A stretch of 17,878 nucleotides of DNA. It comes from CANLWN01 sp039815505. Its GTDB lineage: Bacteria; Bacteroidota; Bacteroidia; Flavobacteriales; Flavobacteriaceae. Of the stretch, positions 1-7,304 are shown piece after piece (positions within the stretch are counted from its first letter, which is position 1; every line of letters starts with the position of its first letter). The DNA lies in NCBI GenBank assembly GCA_039815505.1, contig JBCBZE010000031.1, positions 1 to 17,878 on the forward strand. Reading direction: 5' to 3'. Below the pieces are notes generated by a model. That model was not told the origin of the DNA. It saw only the letters and a list, made by a program, of their open reading frames with translations, and made no database searches. The position numbers and the translations under genes were made by a program.

Positions 1-839
1 AATGTTCCAGAATACGGGCGGTTAGGTTGGTATTTGCCATACTTCTTTTTAAAAGTCTCATGGATACTTTCCGCCAACCTTTTTCCGTTTTTACTCTTTT
101 CATGATGGTAGAAAAACACATCTATATTTTCTCCAGCCCCCCTGCTATCCACGTGGGTAACGATCAAACGTTGATACTTTCCGTTATGTTTTAGATATAA
201 TTTGTTTACGACCTCGACACGTTGTTGTAGCCTTTCCAATTGGTCCAGGGGTATTTTCTCATCTGGAAAAACAACCTCGTCCCTATCCACTTCCAAAGTT
301 CTTTCATCGCGAATACCGTCATTATTATCCCTAACAATAATATAGACCCTGGCACCATGGGAGAGCAGTTCCCTTGCCAACCGAAGCGTAACATCATAAG
401 CGTATTCATCCTCGGCTATAATGGTACCGTTATATTTCTCTATAGCTCCGGGGTCTGGCCCACCATGTCCGGAAATTAAATAGTACACTGTACCCTGGAG
501 CCTATCGCTTTTAGGCACTACAAAGGCTTGCTCTTTTCCAAAAATAGGGTATTCAACACCTTCTACCAGTTCAACTTTGGTACCCATCTTGGGAGAAGAG
601 TCCGGGGCATCGGGGATAATGTATGAACGACCTTCATATAATCGACTCCCATCCCTTATATTAGTTTCGTTCAATACAATAAAATCGGCATAATACTTTA
701 CCGGATCAACCCCTTGTCTCCTTAGGATAGAATATATCCCGTCCCCTTTTTCAGCAATAACGGTAGGTAAGGAATCTTGAGCCTCCATACGGCCGAGAAA
801 GCATATACAGAGCGCTAAAATAAATCGTCTTAAAAACAC
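1..839 (-). CDS. N-acetylmuramoyl-L-alanine amidase with LysM-like domain (3' end cut by window)
   Basis: Zinc peptidoglycan amidase (Amidase_3 family), which cleaves the bond between MurNAc and L-Ala in the periplasm. The reading frame is open to the left edge, giving 279 codons; the C-terminus is missing. Residues 1-20 form a signal peptide (FLRRFILALCICFLG). Residues about 25-77 look like one LysM-type wall-binding module, ending YIIPDA. The catalytic domain begins near residue 117 with SGHGGPDPGA, where His125 is the first zinc ligand. Glu143 in IIAEDEY is the likely second ligand and His229 in VTHVDSR the third. The catalytic Glu expected near the C-terminus lies outside the window. The start is uncertain: I chose GTG at 839 because it gives a complete signal peptide. 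TTG at 869 would overlap the upstream stop, and ATG at 788 would lose the signal peptide. It follows the Omp85 gene by 26 bases, so the two are probably co-transcribed. The family call is firm. Confidence 0.88.
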   Translation of the reverse strand, partial: MFLRRFILALCICFLGRMEAQDSLPTVIAEKGDGIYSILRRQGVDPVKYYADFIVLNETNIRDGSRLYEGRSYIIPDAPDSSPKMGTKVELVEGVEYPIFGKEQAFVVPKSDRLQGTVYYLISGHGGPDPGAIEKYNGTIIAEDEYAYDVTLRLARELLSHGARVYIIVRDNNDGIRDERTLEVDRDEVVFPDEKIPLDQLERLQQRVEVVNKLYLKHNGKYQRLIVTHVDSRGAGENIDVFFYHHEKSKNGKRLAESIHETFKKKYGKYQPNRPYSGT

Positions 840-865
840 GCCAACGTTCTTTGTTACAAAGGTTA

Positions 866-2128
866 TCAAAAATACTGCCCAATTCCAAAAACTATACCCC
901 TATCGGCATCCTCAGTAATTCCATGGCCATAATCTATCCTAAAAATAGCATTAAAAATACGCTTATGAATAAACCGGATGCCCAGTCCTGGATATATCCT
1001 TAAGTTTTGGGCATCCCCAAAGTCACCAAAGTCACCTCCCGGATTACGCCAGGAACCACCGTCCACAAAAACATTTCCTTGAAGCACAAACCAGTCTTTA
1101 TCCACCAAAGTCTGCCGATACTCCGTATTTAGCACTATGGCAGCAGTACCTCTATCTATAGTGTTCCCTACTCCACGGATATTTAAGTTGTTGTCTACGG
1201 CAAAAGGGGCAAAGGGTGAATCCGCATTGCTAGCTAACCCCAAACGTAAACGACTGGCCCAATTGCCACGTTCACCTATTCTATGGTAATATGCAAAATC
1301 GTTGAAGCCAATCAGGAAATCGGGTAATCTATCATCCGAACTACTGACGTATTGAAAGTTAAGGGAACTTTTAAACCCGGATAAGTATTGATAGTAATAC
1401 TCTACATCGTCATAATTGTAGATAAACTTGATTAAAAATTTATCCACTACCAATTCCTGGGGAACTTCTTCACTAGTAGCTCCAAAAAGAAATTGATAGT
1501 CTTCGGTAAAGAAATTTATACCCAGTTCCACCCTGTTCTTAAAGTTTAATTCATAAAGCCCCAAAACTTCAAAGGAGGTATTATTGTATTTATAATCGGC
1601 CGTCGCATTTTCGAAAAAAACAGGTTCTTGGGTCGTAAGGTCCTGATAGCTGACGGACATTCCCAATCTATTGCTAAACAAATATGGAGCACGGATGTTG
1701 AGCCCTACGGAATTAAAGATATCACGTTGGTAAAAACCTCCCAGCGTGATGTTTCTTCCCAAAAAATTAAATTCTTGAAGTCCTATCCTAAATGCAAAAT
1801 CGTCATTCGTGGACGTATATAGACTGGCAAAGGGAATAAGGGTAAAGTTCTCTTCAATATTATAAAAAACGTTATATGTATTTTCCTGAGCGGCAAAAAC
1901 CTGGAAATACGCATGGGAGACCGAAGGTAAACGCTTTAATCTGGAAATATCCTCTTCCAAGGCAATGGAATCCAATACCGCACCGGGTTTTACTTTGGCT
2001 ATGTTCTTTATAAAGGAAGCCCTGGTACGTTTTGTACCTTGAATTTTTACATCGGCCACTATAGCTTCTTGAGCATATCCCTTTGCCATTAGCAAAAACA
2101 GCAAAAGTAATGATCCATACGACCTCAT
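866..2128 (-). CDS. Short Omp85/BamA-like outer-membrane protein with a single POTRA domain
   Basis: Outer-membrane 16-strand-type barrel protein of the Omp85 superfamily (BamA/TamA relatives), which inserts or passes proteins or lipids at the outer membrane. Using ATG at 2128 it has 420 residues; an in-frame TTG at 2140 would add four. Residues 1-20 are a signal peptide ending GYAQ. Residues about 21-99 read as one POTRA domain (VADVKIQGTKRTRASFI...LKRLPSVSHA). From about residue 100 to the end the sequence alternates as in a beta-barrel. Residues 317-319 (NIRG) correspond to the conserved VRGF/Y motif of loop 6, and the chain ends in Phe (GIGQYF), as outer-membrane barrel proteins do. BamA itself has five POTRAs and about 800 residues, so this is a reduced paralogue and not the essential BamA. 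Neighbours are an unknown lipoprotein upstream and a wall amidase downstream. Its substrate cannot be told from the sequence. Confidence 0.85.
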   Translation of the reverse strand: MRSYGSLLLLFLLMAKGYAQEAIVADVKIQGTKRTRASFIKNIAKVKPGAVLDSIALEEDISRLKRLPSVSHAYFQVFAAQENTYNVFYNIEENFTLIPFASLYTSTNDDFAFRIGLQEFNFLGRNITLGGFYQRDIFNSVGLNIRAPYLFSNRLGMSVSYQDLTTQEPVFFENATADYKYNNTSFEVLGLYELNFKNRVELGINFFTEDYQFLFGATSEEVPQELVVDKFLIKFIYNYDDVEYYYQYLSGFKSSLNFQYVSSSDDRLPDFLIGFNDFAYYHRIGERGNWASRLRLGLASNADSPFAPFAVDNNLNIRGVGNTIDRGTAAIVLNTEYRQTLVDKDWFVLQGNVFVDGGSWRNPGGDFGDFGDAQNLRIYPGLGIRFIHKRIFNAIFRIDYGHGITEDADRGIVFGIGQYF

Positions 2129-2217
2129 GGCAACTTTCAATTTTTTTGTTTAAAGATAATCTATCATATACAAAAAAGAGCCCATGCCCCCTTATAATTC
2201 ATATAATTCACCAAATA

Positions 2218-2973
2218 CTACTCTATACTGAAAGCAACATCGGAGAAAAGATTGACCCAATTATCTTCACTTACCGCCAATAATAAAAAATTATAGGGCG
2301 TTTGGGAGGTTAGAACGGGTGGGGTTTCTTCGGTAATATTAAGAACCACATTGTCCAATTTATAATACTGAAACATGCGATCAAAGGTATATGTACCGGA
2401 TAATAGTTCGTCTTCAACATCCGATACGACATGGAAATATATGACAGAATCATCAAAAGTTCCGTCCTGCCAGGTAAAGGTAGGCATGTTGGACCCATTA
2501 TCCACGGTAACGTTTTGAGGTAAATACTCGGTAGCTTTCGTTATTTGTTTTAAACGTATGGGGTTCGAAAGATGTGTGGTTCCGTCTTCATCAAAGGAAA
2601 CGATGACCCATTTCTCCTGAGATGGCATAACCTCATATTTTAACAAATACCCATTGAATACATCCAACAACGGAAGTTCTAACTCCTTATAATTATCATA
2701 ATCATTCTTATCTTCATCCGCCGTTTCAGTTTCAAAATATCTAATATTGGTCGCTCCTTCCCTTGGATAAAGAAATACGCTTACCACCGAAGGATTTTCA
2801 TTACTGGCCGCACAAGCGATCACATTGTCGATAACAAACTCCGTATCCAATAAAGCAGTTGCCAATGTAGTATCGGTTTCGGCAGTATCGGTTACCATTG
2901 AAACATCCTCAACGGCGTCCGAAGAACAAGCGGTGATAATCCAACACAGCAATAAAAGTTTTGTAGTTTTCAT
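2218..2973 (-). CDS. Lipoprotein of unknown function
   Basis: I do not recognise a family. The 251-residue product starts MKTTKLLLLCWIITAC, a lipoprotein signal with lipobox ITAC and lipidated Cys16, followed by an acidic, Asp/Glu/Thr-rich linker (about residues 17-45). The rest is beta-rich, with motifs such as PTFTWQDGTF and YNFLLLAVSEDNW that suggest one or two Ig/fibronectin-III-like domains; this is an impression, not an assignment. I chose ATG at 2973 over an in-frame GTG at 2985, because the latter would overlap the upstream gene and lengthen the signal peptide N-region. It begins one base after the stop of the GH113-like hydrolase gene (TAAAATG), so the two are almost certainly translated from one transcript. 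A joint role at the cell surface is likely but unproven. Confidence 0.8.
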   Translation of the reverse strand: MKTTKLLLLCWIITACSSDAVEDVSMVTDTAETDTTLATALLDTEFVIDNVIACAASNENPSVVSVFLYPREGATNIRYFETETADEDKNDYDNYKELELPLLDVFNGYLLKYEVMPSQEKWVIVSFDEDGTTHLSNPIRLKQITKATEYLPQNVTVDNGSNMPTFTWQDGTFDDSVIYFHVVSDVEDELLSGTYTFDRMFQYYKLDNVVLNITEETPPVLTSQTPYNFLLLAVSEDNWVNLFSDVAFSIE

Positions 2974-2974
2974 T

Positions 2975-3976
2975 TTAGTTTGCACTATAGAACTGTCTCA
3001 TAACCTCTTCGGCCGGTTTGTTTTGAGGTGTAAATCTGTTACAGGTATTTCCTCCTACATTTTCATGATCAATGAACCATTTCCAGATAAAACCGCCGGC
3101 AAACCACTCTTCTTTCCAAAATTCTTCGAAAATGGCCTTAGACGCATTTACTTGTCCTTCAAAATTTACGGCCATTTCATTTCTATCCACCAACCAAGGT
3201 TTTTTTGCCGTGTAATCCATACTTCTATATCCAAACTCCGTAAACAACACTGGTTTACCTTTATTTTTGGATAGGGAAGCTATTTTCTCCTTATGGGGCT
3301 GCCACCCATGTTTCAGTTGTGTTACCGTAGGCGTTTTTTGTTCTGACAAGGGGAAATAGGCATCGATCCCTATATAATCCAGGTCTTCCCAAAAAGATGT
3401 CCTGGGATACTCATCCCAATTGGCAGCATATGTTAACTTTCCTGAATAGATATTCCTTATTTTCTTAATCAGGTCTTTCCAATATTTTGGCCTGTTCTTT
3501 ACAAACTGTTCCAACTCGGTCCCAATGCAAAGTAAATCGGCTTTGGTCTCCTGGGCCAACTTGGCATACGTCAATATAAAATCATCATATGAGGACTCAA
3601 GGGTTCTCCATTCATCCTCCGAATTCATTTTTAAACCTCCCGTAAACTCTCCCCTCCAGATCCAAATTTGAGGTTTCACCATTACTTTTATGCCATTTTT
3701 CTGCAGCAGGCCTATATATTGTTTAGCACCCTTTTTGGTTTCCCCATACCATTGTCTGTCCGTATCAAAAATGATATCCGGAGAGTTTAGGTTTCGTATA
3801 AAACCAAAGGGCATTACAGCCGCATAACTGGCATTTACATTAAGAACGGAGTTTACATGTTCCTGGGTGACCTTCTCACGGGAACCCACAAAACTTATTC
3901 CGTTAATTTTTTCCTTTACCTGACTATTGCAGGAGAATTGTAACAAACACAAACAAAGAAGCCCTATTTTTTTCAT
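2975..3976 (-). CDS. GH113-like glycoside hydrolase lipoprotein (candidate beta-mannanase)
   Basis: A (beta/alpha)8-barrel glycoside hydrolase of 333 residues resembling family GH113, whose known members are endo-beta-1,4-mannanases. The signal peptide ends in lipobox QFSC with Cys16 lipidated, so the enzyme is probably anchored to the outer membrane. Barrel-strand motifs appear in order: VKPQIWIWRGEF (about 100-111), LLCIGTELEQF (148-158) with Glu154 as probable acid/base, YAANWDEY (183-190), DYIGIDAYFPL (200-210), VLFTEFGYRS (243-252) with Glu247 as probable nucleophile, and GGFIWKW (294-300). The positions of the two Glu residues fit the GH113 scheme. The downstream lipoprotein gene starts one base after the stop, and an outer-membrane barrel gene lies 49 bases upstream. 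There is no SusC/SusD pair. The hydrolase call is strong; mannan as substrate is only inferred from the family. Confidence 0.85.
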   Translation of the reverse strand: MKKIGLLCLCLLQFSCNSQVKEKINGISFVGSREKVTQEHVNSVLNVNASYAAVMPFGFIRNLNSPDIIFDTDRQWYGETKKGAKQYIGLLQKNGIKVMVKPQIWIWRGEFTGGLKMNSEDEWRTLESSYDDFILTYAKLAQETKADLLCIGTELEQFVKNRPKYWKDLIKKIRNIYSGKLTYAANWDEYPRTSFWEDLDYIGIDAYFPLSEQKTPTVTQLKHGWQPHKEKIASLSKNKGKPVLFTEFGYRSMDYTAKKPWLVDRNEMAVNFEGQVNASKAIFEEFWKEEWFAGGFIWKWFIDHENVGGNTCNRFTPQNKPAEEVMRQFYSAN

Positions 3977-4025
3977 GAATCCCTTAGAATAAGGATTCTA
4001 AAATAGGACATTTATGAACCATCTT

Positions 4026-4952
4026 TTAGAAGATTGCCCTTAAACCTATGTTAAAGGTCTGTCCAAGGCCCGTATTATTTCCCCTAACAAAATTGGTATA
4101 TAGACCTTCTATATTCAATGCTTTTGTCAATTGATATTTAACACCACCGCCCAATGCCGTGAAATCTTGTTCAAAATCATTTCCCAGATCCAAACGCTGT
4201 GAGTGTTGGGCAAGCACTAGGACCGTAAACTTGGAACTTGGAAAATAGCTTAAAAATAATCCTGGATTCAGGTTCAAGCTATTATTGGCAAAACTCTCTT
4301 CTTCATCGCCAAAGTTGAACTCCGTGGTAAGTTCCGTAAACAACTGCCATTTATTACCGGGAAACGTATAGTCATAAAAAAAACGATTCTGAAAGACAAA
4401 TCCGTTCTGCTCTAAAAAGACCCCATTATTATCGTTTATTGGAAGAAAATCCTCACTTTCATTATCTATGAGCGGAATGAACAAGGAACTCTGTATGGAA
4501 AAATTACTTAAGGAAGCAATGGGAACAAACTTAACGGAAGGTGCAATGGCGGTAAGTCCGGAGCGAGCCGTGCCCTCTTCCCCATCGAAGCTTAGAAAAT
4601 CAAAAATACCACGATCAGCTACTGTATTGGAACGAAATCTAAGTATCGTTCCTACGTTCCATCTTTTGTTATTACCTACTCCCGTATATACCTCGAAGGT
4701 GGCAGTAAAAAAAGTTTGCCTAGGTTCTTCACCATCAGTAAAGGTGCTTTCGGTCTGGGTATAAATATTATTGAACCACTTTATATCCCATTGTCCTTTA
4801 CCTACCAGTTTTGAAGGCGTAAATTCTTGAATATTACTTTTTTCTTCTTGTACGTCTTGATCCACATCTGAATCACCTTGTGCATAACTCGTTGCCGTAC
4901 TAAGAAAAAATATAAAAAATAAGAGTGCGTAGTTGTTTTTAACTAATTTCAT
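4026..4952 (-). CDS. Predicted outer-membrane beta-barrel protein, function unknown
   Basis: A 308-residue exported protein with signal peptide 1-25 (ending TSYAQ) and a short acidic linker (GDSDVDQDVQEE). It then has a long run of alternating hydrophobic/polar segments and ends LRAIF, with a terminal Phe typical of outer-membrane barrels. Recurrent barrel-like stretches include WDIKWFNNIYTQT, NFSIQSSLFIPL, GFVFQNRFFYDYTF and FTVLVLAQHSQRL. It resembles the small uncharacterised porin/transporter-like barrel families common in Flavobacteriia, but I cannot assign one. The gene lies 26 bases after the DUF547 gene and 49 before the GH113-like gene, all co-directional. A role in moving a small substrate across the outer membrane is possible and unproven. 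Confidence 0.75.
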   Translation of the reverse strand: MKLVKNNYALLFFIFFLSTATSYAQGDSDVDQDVQEEKSNIQEFTPSKLVGKGQWDIKWFNNIYTQTESTFTDGEEPRQTFFTATFEVYTGVGNNKRWNVGTILRFRSNTVADRGIFDFLSFDGEEGTARSGLTAIAPSVKFVPIASLSNFSIQSSLFIPLIDNESEDFLPINDNNGVFLEQNGFVFQNRFFYDYTFPGNKWQLFTELTTEFNFGDEEESFANNSLNLNPGLFLSYFPSSKFTVLVLAQHSQRLDLGNDFEQDFTALGGGVKYQLTKALNIEGLYTNFVRGNNTGLGQTFNIGLRAIF

Positions 4953-4978
4953 TTTAGTTGTTATTTAGATTTATCGTA

Positions 4979-5701
4979 TTATTTAGAGTCGTTTAAGGCC
5001 CAGTCATAGTTATAGTAAGAAGTTCTGGCATTTTCAGGAAGTTTTTCCGTCCTGTACTGATTTACAAAGTCGACCAAACTTTTCCCTTCTTGTGTGAAAT
5101 CGCCCTTATACCATTCAAAAATTTGTGAAAGGCCCACTTTGTTTTTGTTGACCCGTATAAATTTTGGATTGTTCAAGGCCAGGGTAGTCTGCTTTTGCAA
5201 CTGTGCTTCCAAGGTAGTTGGCAGGTAGGCTTGGTTTATGATAGGTGGGCAGCCCAGTCCGGCGCATACCAGCACAAAGTGAAAACGGGCCTCACTAGGG
5301 AAAACACCGCGCAGCAACTTATTTTCAATATCGTTAAGGGTTATACTTTTCCCTCCGATGTTATTTTTGTTCTTATCAAAGAAACCCGCTTTGTCCAATG
5401 GGGATTTAATTGGATAATTATCCACGATTCCCTTAATTACCGAAAGATTATACCCATTGATCCAAAAAGCCTGGTACTCGGCCTTATTTCCTTTAGAAAC
5501 CGTAATACCTTCGGCAATAGTGATCAACTCGTTAAGCGCCGATGGGTCTTTTTTAATATTTGCGTATGCAACTCTACCATTCTTTACATTGGCCTTAAAA
5601 AAAGCATCTGCCTTGGTAAAAAAATCGGCGGTATTTTGCCCATAACCAAATGACATGGCGAACAAAAATAGTGCTGTGAACTTTAATATTGTATTCTTCA
5701 T
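4979..5701 (-). CDS. Secreted DUF547 protein
   Basis: A 240-residue exported protein with signal peptide 1-21 (FALFLFAMSFGYG-type, ending at GQ) and one DUF547 domain over most of the mature chain. Hallmarks are AFWINGYNLSVIKGIVDNYP (79-97), the GGKSITLNDIENKLLR segment (116-131) and HFVLVCAGLGCPPI (141-154), containing His141, Cys146 and Cys151. DUF547 has been related to the papain/transglutaminase-like fold, so a Cys/His-dependent activity is conceivable, but no reaction is known. It is the first gene of the leftward block, and the 238-base gap upstream presumably holds its promoter. The family call is strong; the function is unknown. Confidence 0.88.
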   Translation of the reverse strand: MKNTILKFTALFLFAMSFGYGQNTADFFTKADAFFKANVKNGRVAYANIKKDPSALNELITIAEGITVSKGNKAEYQAFWINGYNLSVIKGIVDNYPIKSPLDKAGFFDKNKNNIGGKSITLNDIENKLLRGVFPSEARFHFVLVCAGLGCPPIINQAYLPTTLEAQLQKQTTLALNNPKFIRVNKNKVGLSQIFEWYKGDFTQEGKSLVDFVNQYRTEKLPENARTSYYNYDWALNDSK

Positions 5702-5889
5702 TCTAGTGGTTTTATTAGTGTTGAACTGACGCTTAGGTCGGAGGGATTTTGATTACCCTACAAAAAAAAATAATTTTATGGTTTATTTAAGAAATTAATA
5801 ATCAACGGATTAGTGGTACGTATTCGCTGTGATTTCCTTACAGAAAAAGTCAGTATTTAAAATCTTTCTAAATTAATGATGTGAATTAA

Positions 5890-5904
5890 GTTCTTATATT
5901 TATG
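5890..5904 (+). promoter_or_regulatory. Possible -7 promoter element for the FAD oxidoreductase gene
   Basis: TATATTTA at 5895-5902 matches seven of eight positions of the Bacteroidota -7 consensus TAnnTTTG and lies about 38 bases before the start codon at 5940. No convincing -33 TTTG is visible at the normal spacing, so this is weak. The rest of the divergent gap (5702-5939) is AT-rich, with a run of nine A at 5762-5770, and shows no small gene or strong hairpin. Confidence 0.3.
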
Positions 5905-5939
5905 ATCGACCTAAAAATCAACATATCCAATTATAATCA

Positions 5940-7286
5940 ATGGAAAACATCGTTATCATCGGTAACGGTATAGCCGGTATTTCTGCTGCCAGGCATATCC
6001 GAAAATTATCCGACAAAAGAATTATTGTTATTTCTGCAGAAACCGATTACTTTTTCTCCCGCACTGCTTTAATGTACGTTTATATGGGCCATATGGAGTT
6101 TGATCATATTCAGCCCTATGAAAATTGGTTTTGGCAAAAAAACAGGATAGAACTGGTGAGAGGCTATGTAACCAACGTTAACCACACGGATAAAAAACTC
6201 CTGTTGGACAATTATAAAACCATAGGATATGATAAACTCATTATTGCCACGGGATCCAAACCCAACAAGTTTGGTTGGCCCGGGCAAGATCTACATGGAG
6301 TGCAAGGCCTATATTCCAAACAAGACCTAGATTTGCTGGAAGTCCATGCACCCAATAAGGAAGTTTGCAACAGAGCCGTTATAGTAGGAGGAGGTCTTAT
6401 AGGCATAGAACTTGCGGAAATGCTTCGTAGTAGGGATATTCCCGTGACCTTTTTAGTGCGGGAAAATAGTTTTTGGAACGGGGTGCTTCCCATGGGCGAA
6501 TCGCAAATGATCAATGAACATATAGCAGAGCATCATATTGATTTAAAATTAGAGACCAATTTGGTAGAAATAATACCTGATGAAAATGGTAGGGCCAAAG
6601 CGGTAACTACAGATAAAGGGGAAACCATTGAATGTAATATGGTAGGTCTAACGGCCGGGGTAACACCAAATATAGATTTTCTTAAGGATTCGGGCATTGA
6701 ACTGGGGAGAGGTGTTAAGGTCAACCGGTTTTTAGAAACGAATATTCCGGATATTTATGCCATTGGCGATTGCGCCGAGCAACATGAAGCTATTGGTAAC
6801 AGAAGGCCTATAGAAGCGGTCTGGTACACGGGACGAATGATGGGAGAGACCGTAGCGCAGACCATTTGCGGCAATAAACTGGAATACAAACCGGGCCATT
6901 GGTTTAATTCCGCAAAGTTCCTGGACATAGAATACCAAACCTATGGGTGGGTGTTCAGCGAACGTGGTATGAAAGAAAATGAACAACACTTTCATTGGAG
7001 ACATGCACAGGAAAAAATATGTGTCACCATTGCCTTTGATAAGGAAACCAGGCAATTTTTAGGCATCAACACCTTTGGTATACGCATGCGCCATGACGTT
7101 TTTGACAAATGGTTGACCGAAGAACAAAGTGTAGATCATGTCATGGAATATTTAAAGGATGCCAATTTTGATCCTGAATTCTATGCACAATACGAATCGG
7201 ATATAGTTTCCAAATTCAATGCAGAAATGGGAACGAAGATCAAATCCCAAAAAAGAAGTTTAAAACGAATTTTTCAACTCAACTAA
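5940..7286 (+). CDS. FAD-dependent NAD(P)H-type oxidoreductase (pyridine nucleotide-disulfide reductase fold)
   Basis: A 448-residue cytoplasmic flavoprotein of the two-dinucleotide-binding-domain type, related to rubredoxin reductases and the N-terminal part of NirB. Seen in order: FAD-binding GNGIAG (8-13), the ATG motif (103-105), NAD(P)-binding GGGLIGIELAE (150-160), and the second FAD motif IYAIGDCAE (272-280). There is no CxxxxC redox-active disulfide, so it is not a glutathione- or lipoamide-type reductase. The C-terminal about 130 residues (from about 315, starting GHWFNSAKFLDIEYQTYGW) are rich in aromatic residues and His, and do not look like the standard dimerisation domain. The next gene, a membrane polyferredoxin, starts 18 bases after the stop. 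The likely role is to pass electrons between NAD(P)H and that membrane protein. The fold is certain; the electron partner and substrate are inferred. Confidence 0.88.
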   Translation: MENIVIIGNGIAGISAARHIRKLSDKRIIVISAETDYFFSRTALMYVYMGHMEFDHIQPYENWFWQKNRIELVRGYVTNVNHTDKKLLLDNYKTIGYDKLIIATGSKPNKFGWPGQDLHGVQGLYSKQDLDLLEVHAPNKEVCNRAVIVGGGLIGIELAEMLRSRDIPVTFLVRENSFWNGVLPMGESQMINEHIAEHHIDLKLETNLVEIIPDENGRAKAVTTDKGETIECNMVGLTAGVTPNIDFLKDSGIELGRGVKVNRFLETNIPDIYAIGDCAEQHEAIGNRRPIEAVWYTGRMMGETVAQTICGNKLEYKPGHWFNSAKFLDIEYQTYGWVFSERGMKENEQHFHWRHAQEKICVTIAFDKETRQFLGINTFGIRMRHDVFDKWLTEEQSVDHVMEYLKDANFDPEFYAQYESDIVSKFNAEMGTKIKSQKRSLKRIFQLN

Positions 7287-7304
7287 ACCCAATAGTCAAC
7301 AGGT

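Noticed and set aside
206..479. Overlapping short frames inside the amidase region on both strands
   Set aside because: They are shadows of the amidase frame, which shows the full set of zinc-ligand motifs.
866..2140. Identification of the Omp85 protein as BamA
   Set aside because: It has one POTRA and about 420 residues, against five POTRAs and about 800 residues in BamA.
2172..2193. Terminator-like stem followed by a U-run on the minus strand between the lipoprotein and Omp85 genes
   Set aside because: Only about five pairs form, including a G-U, with a long G-rich loop. Too weak to call, so I leave the leftward block as possibly continuous.
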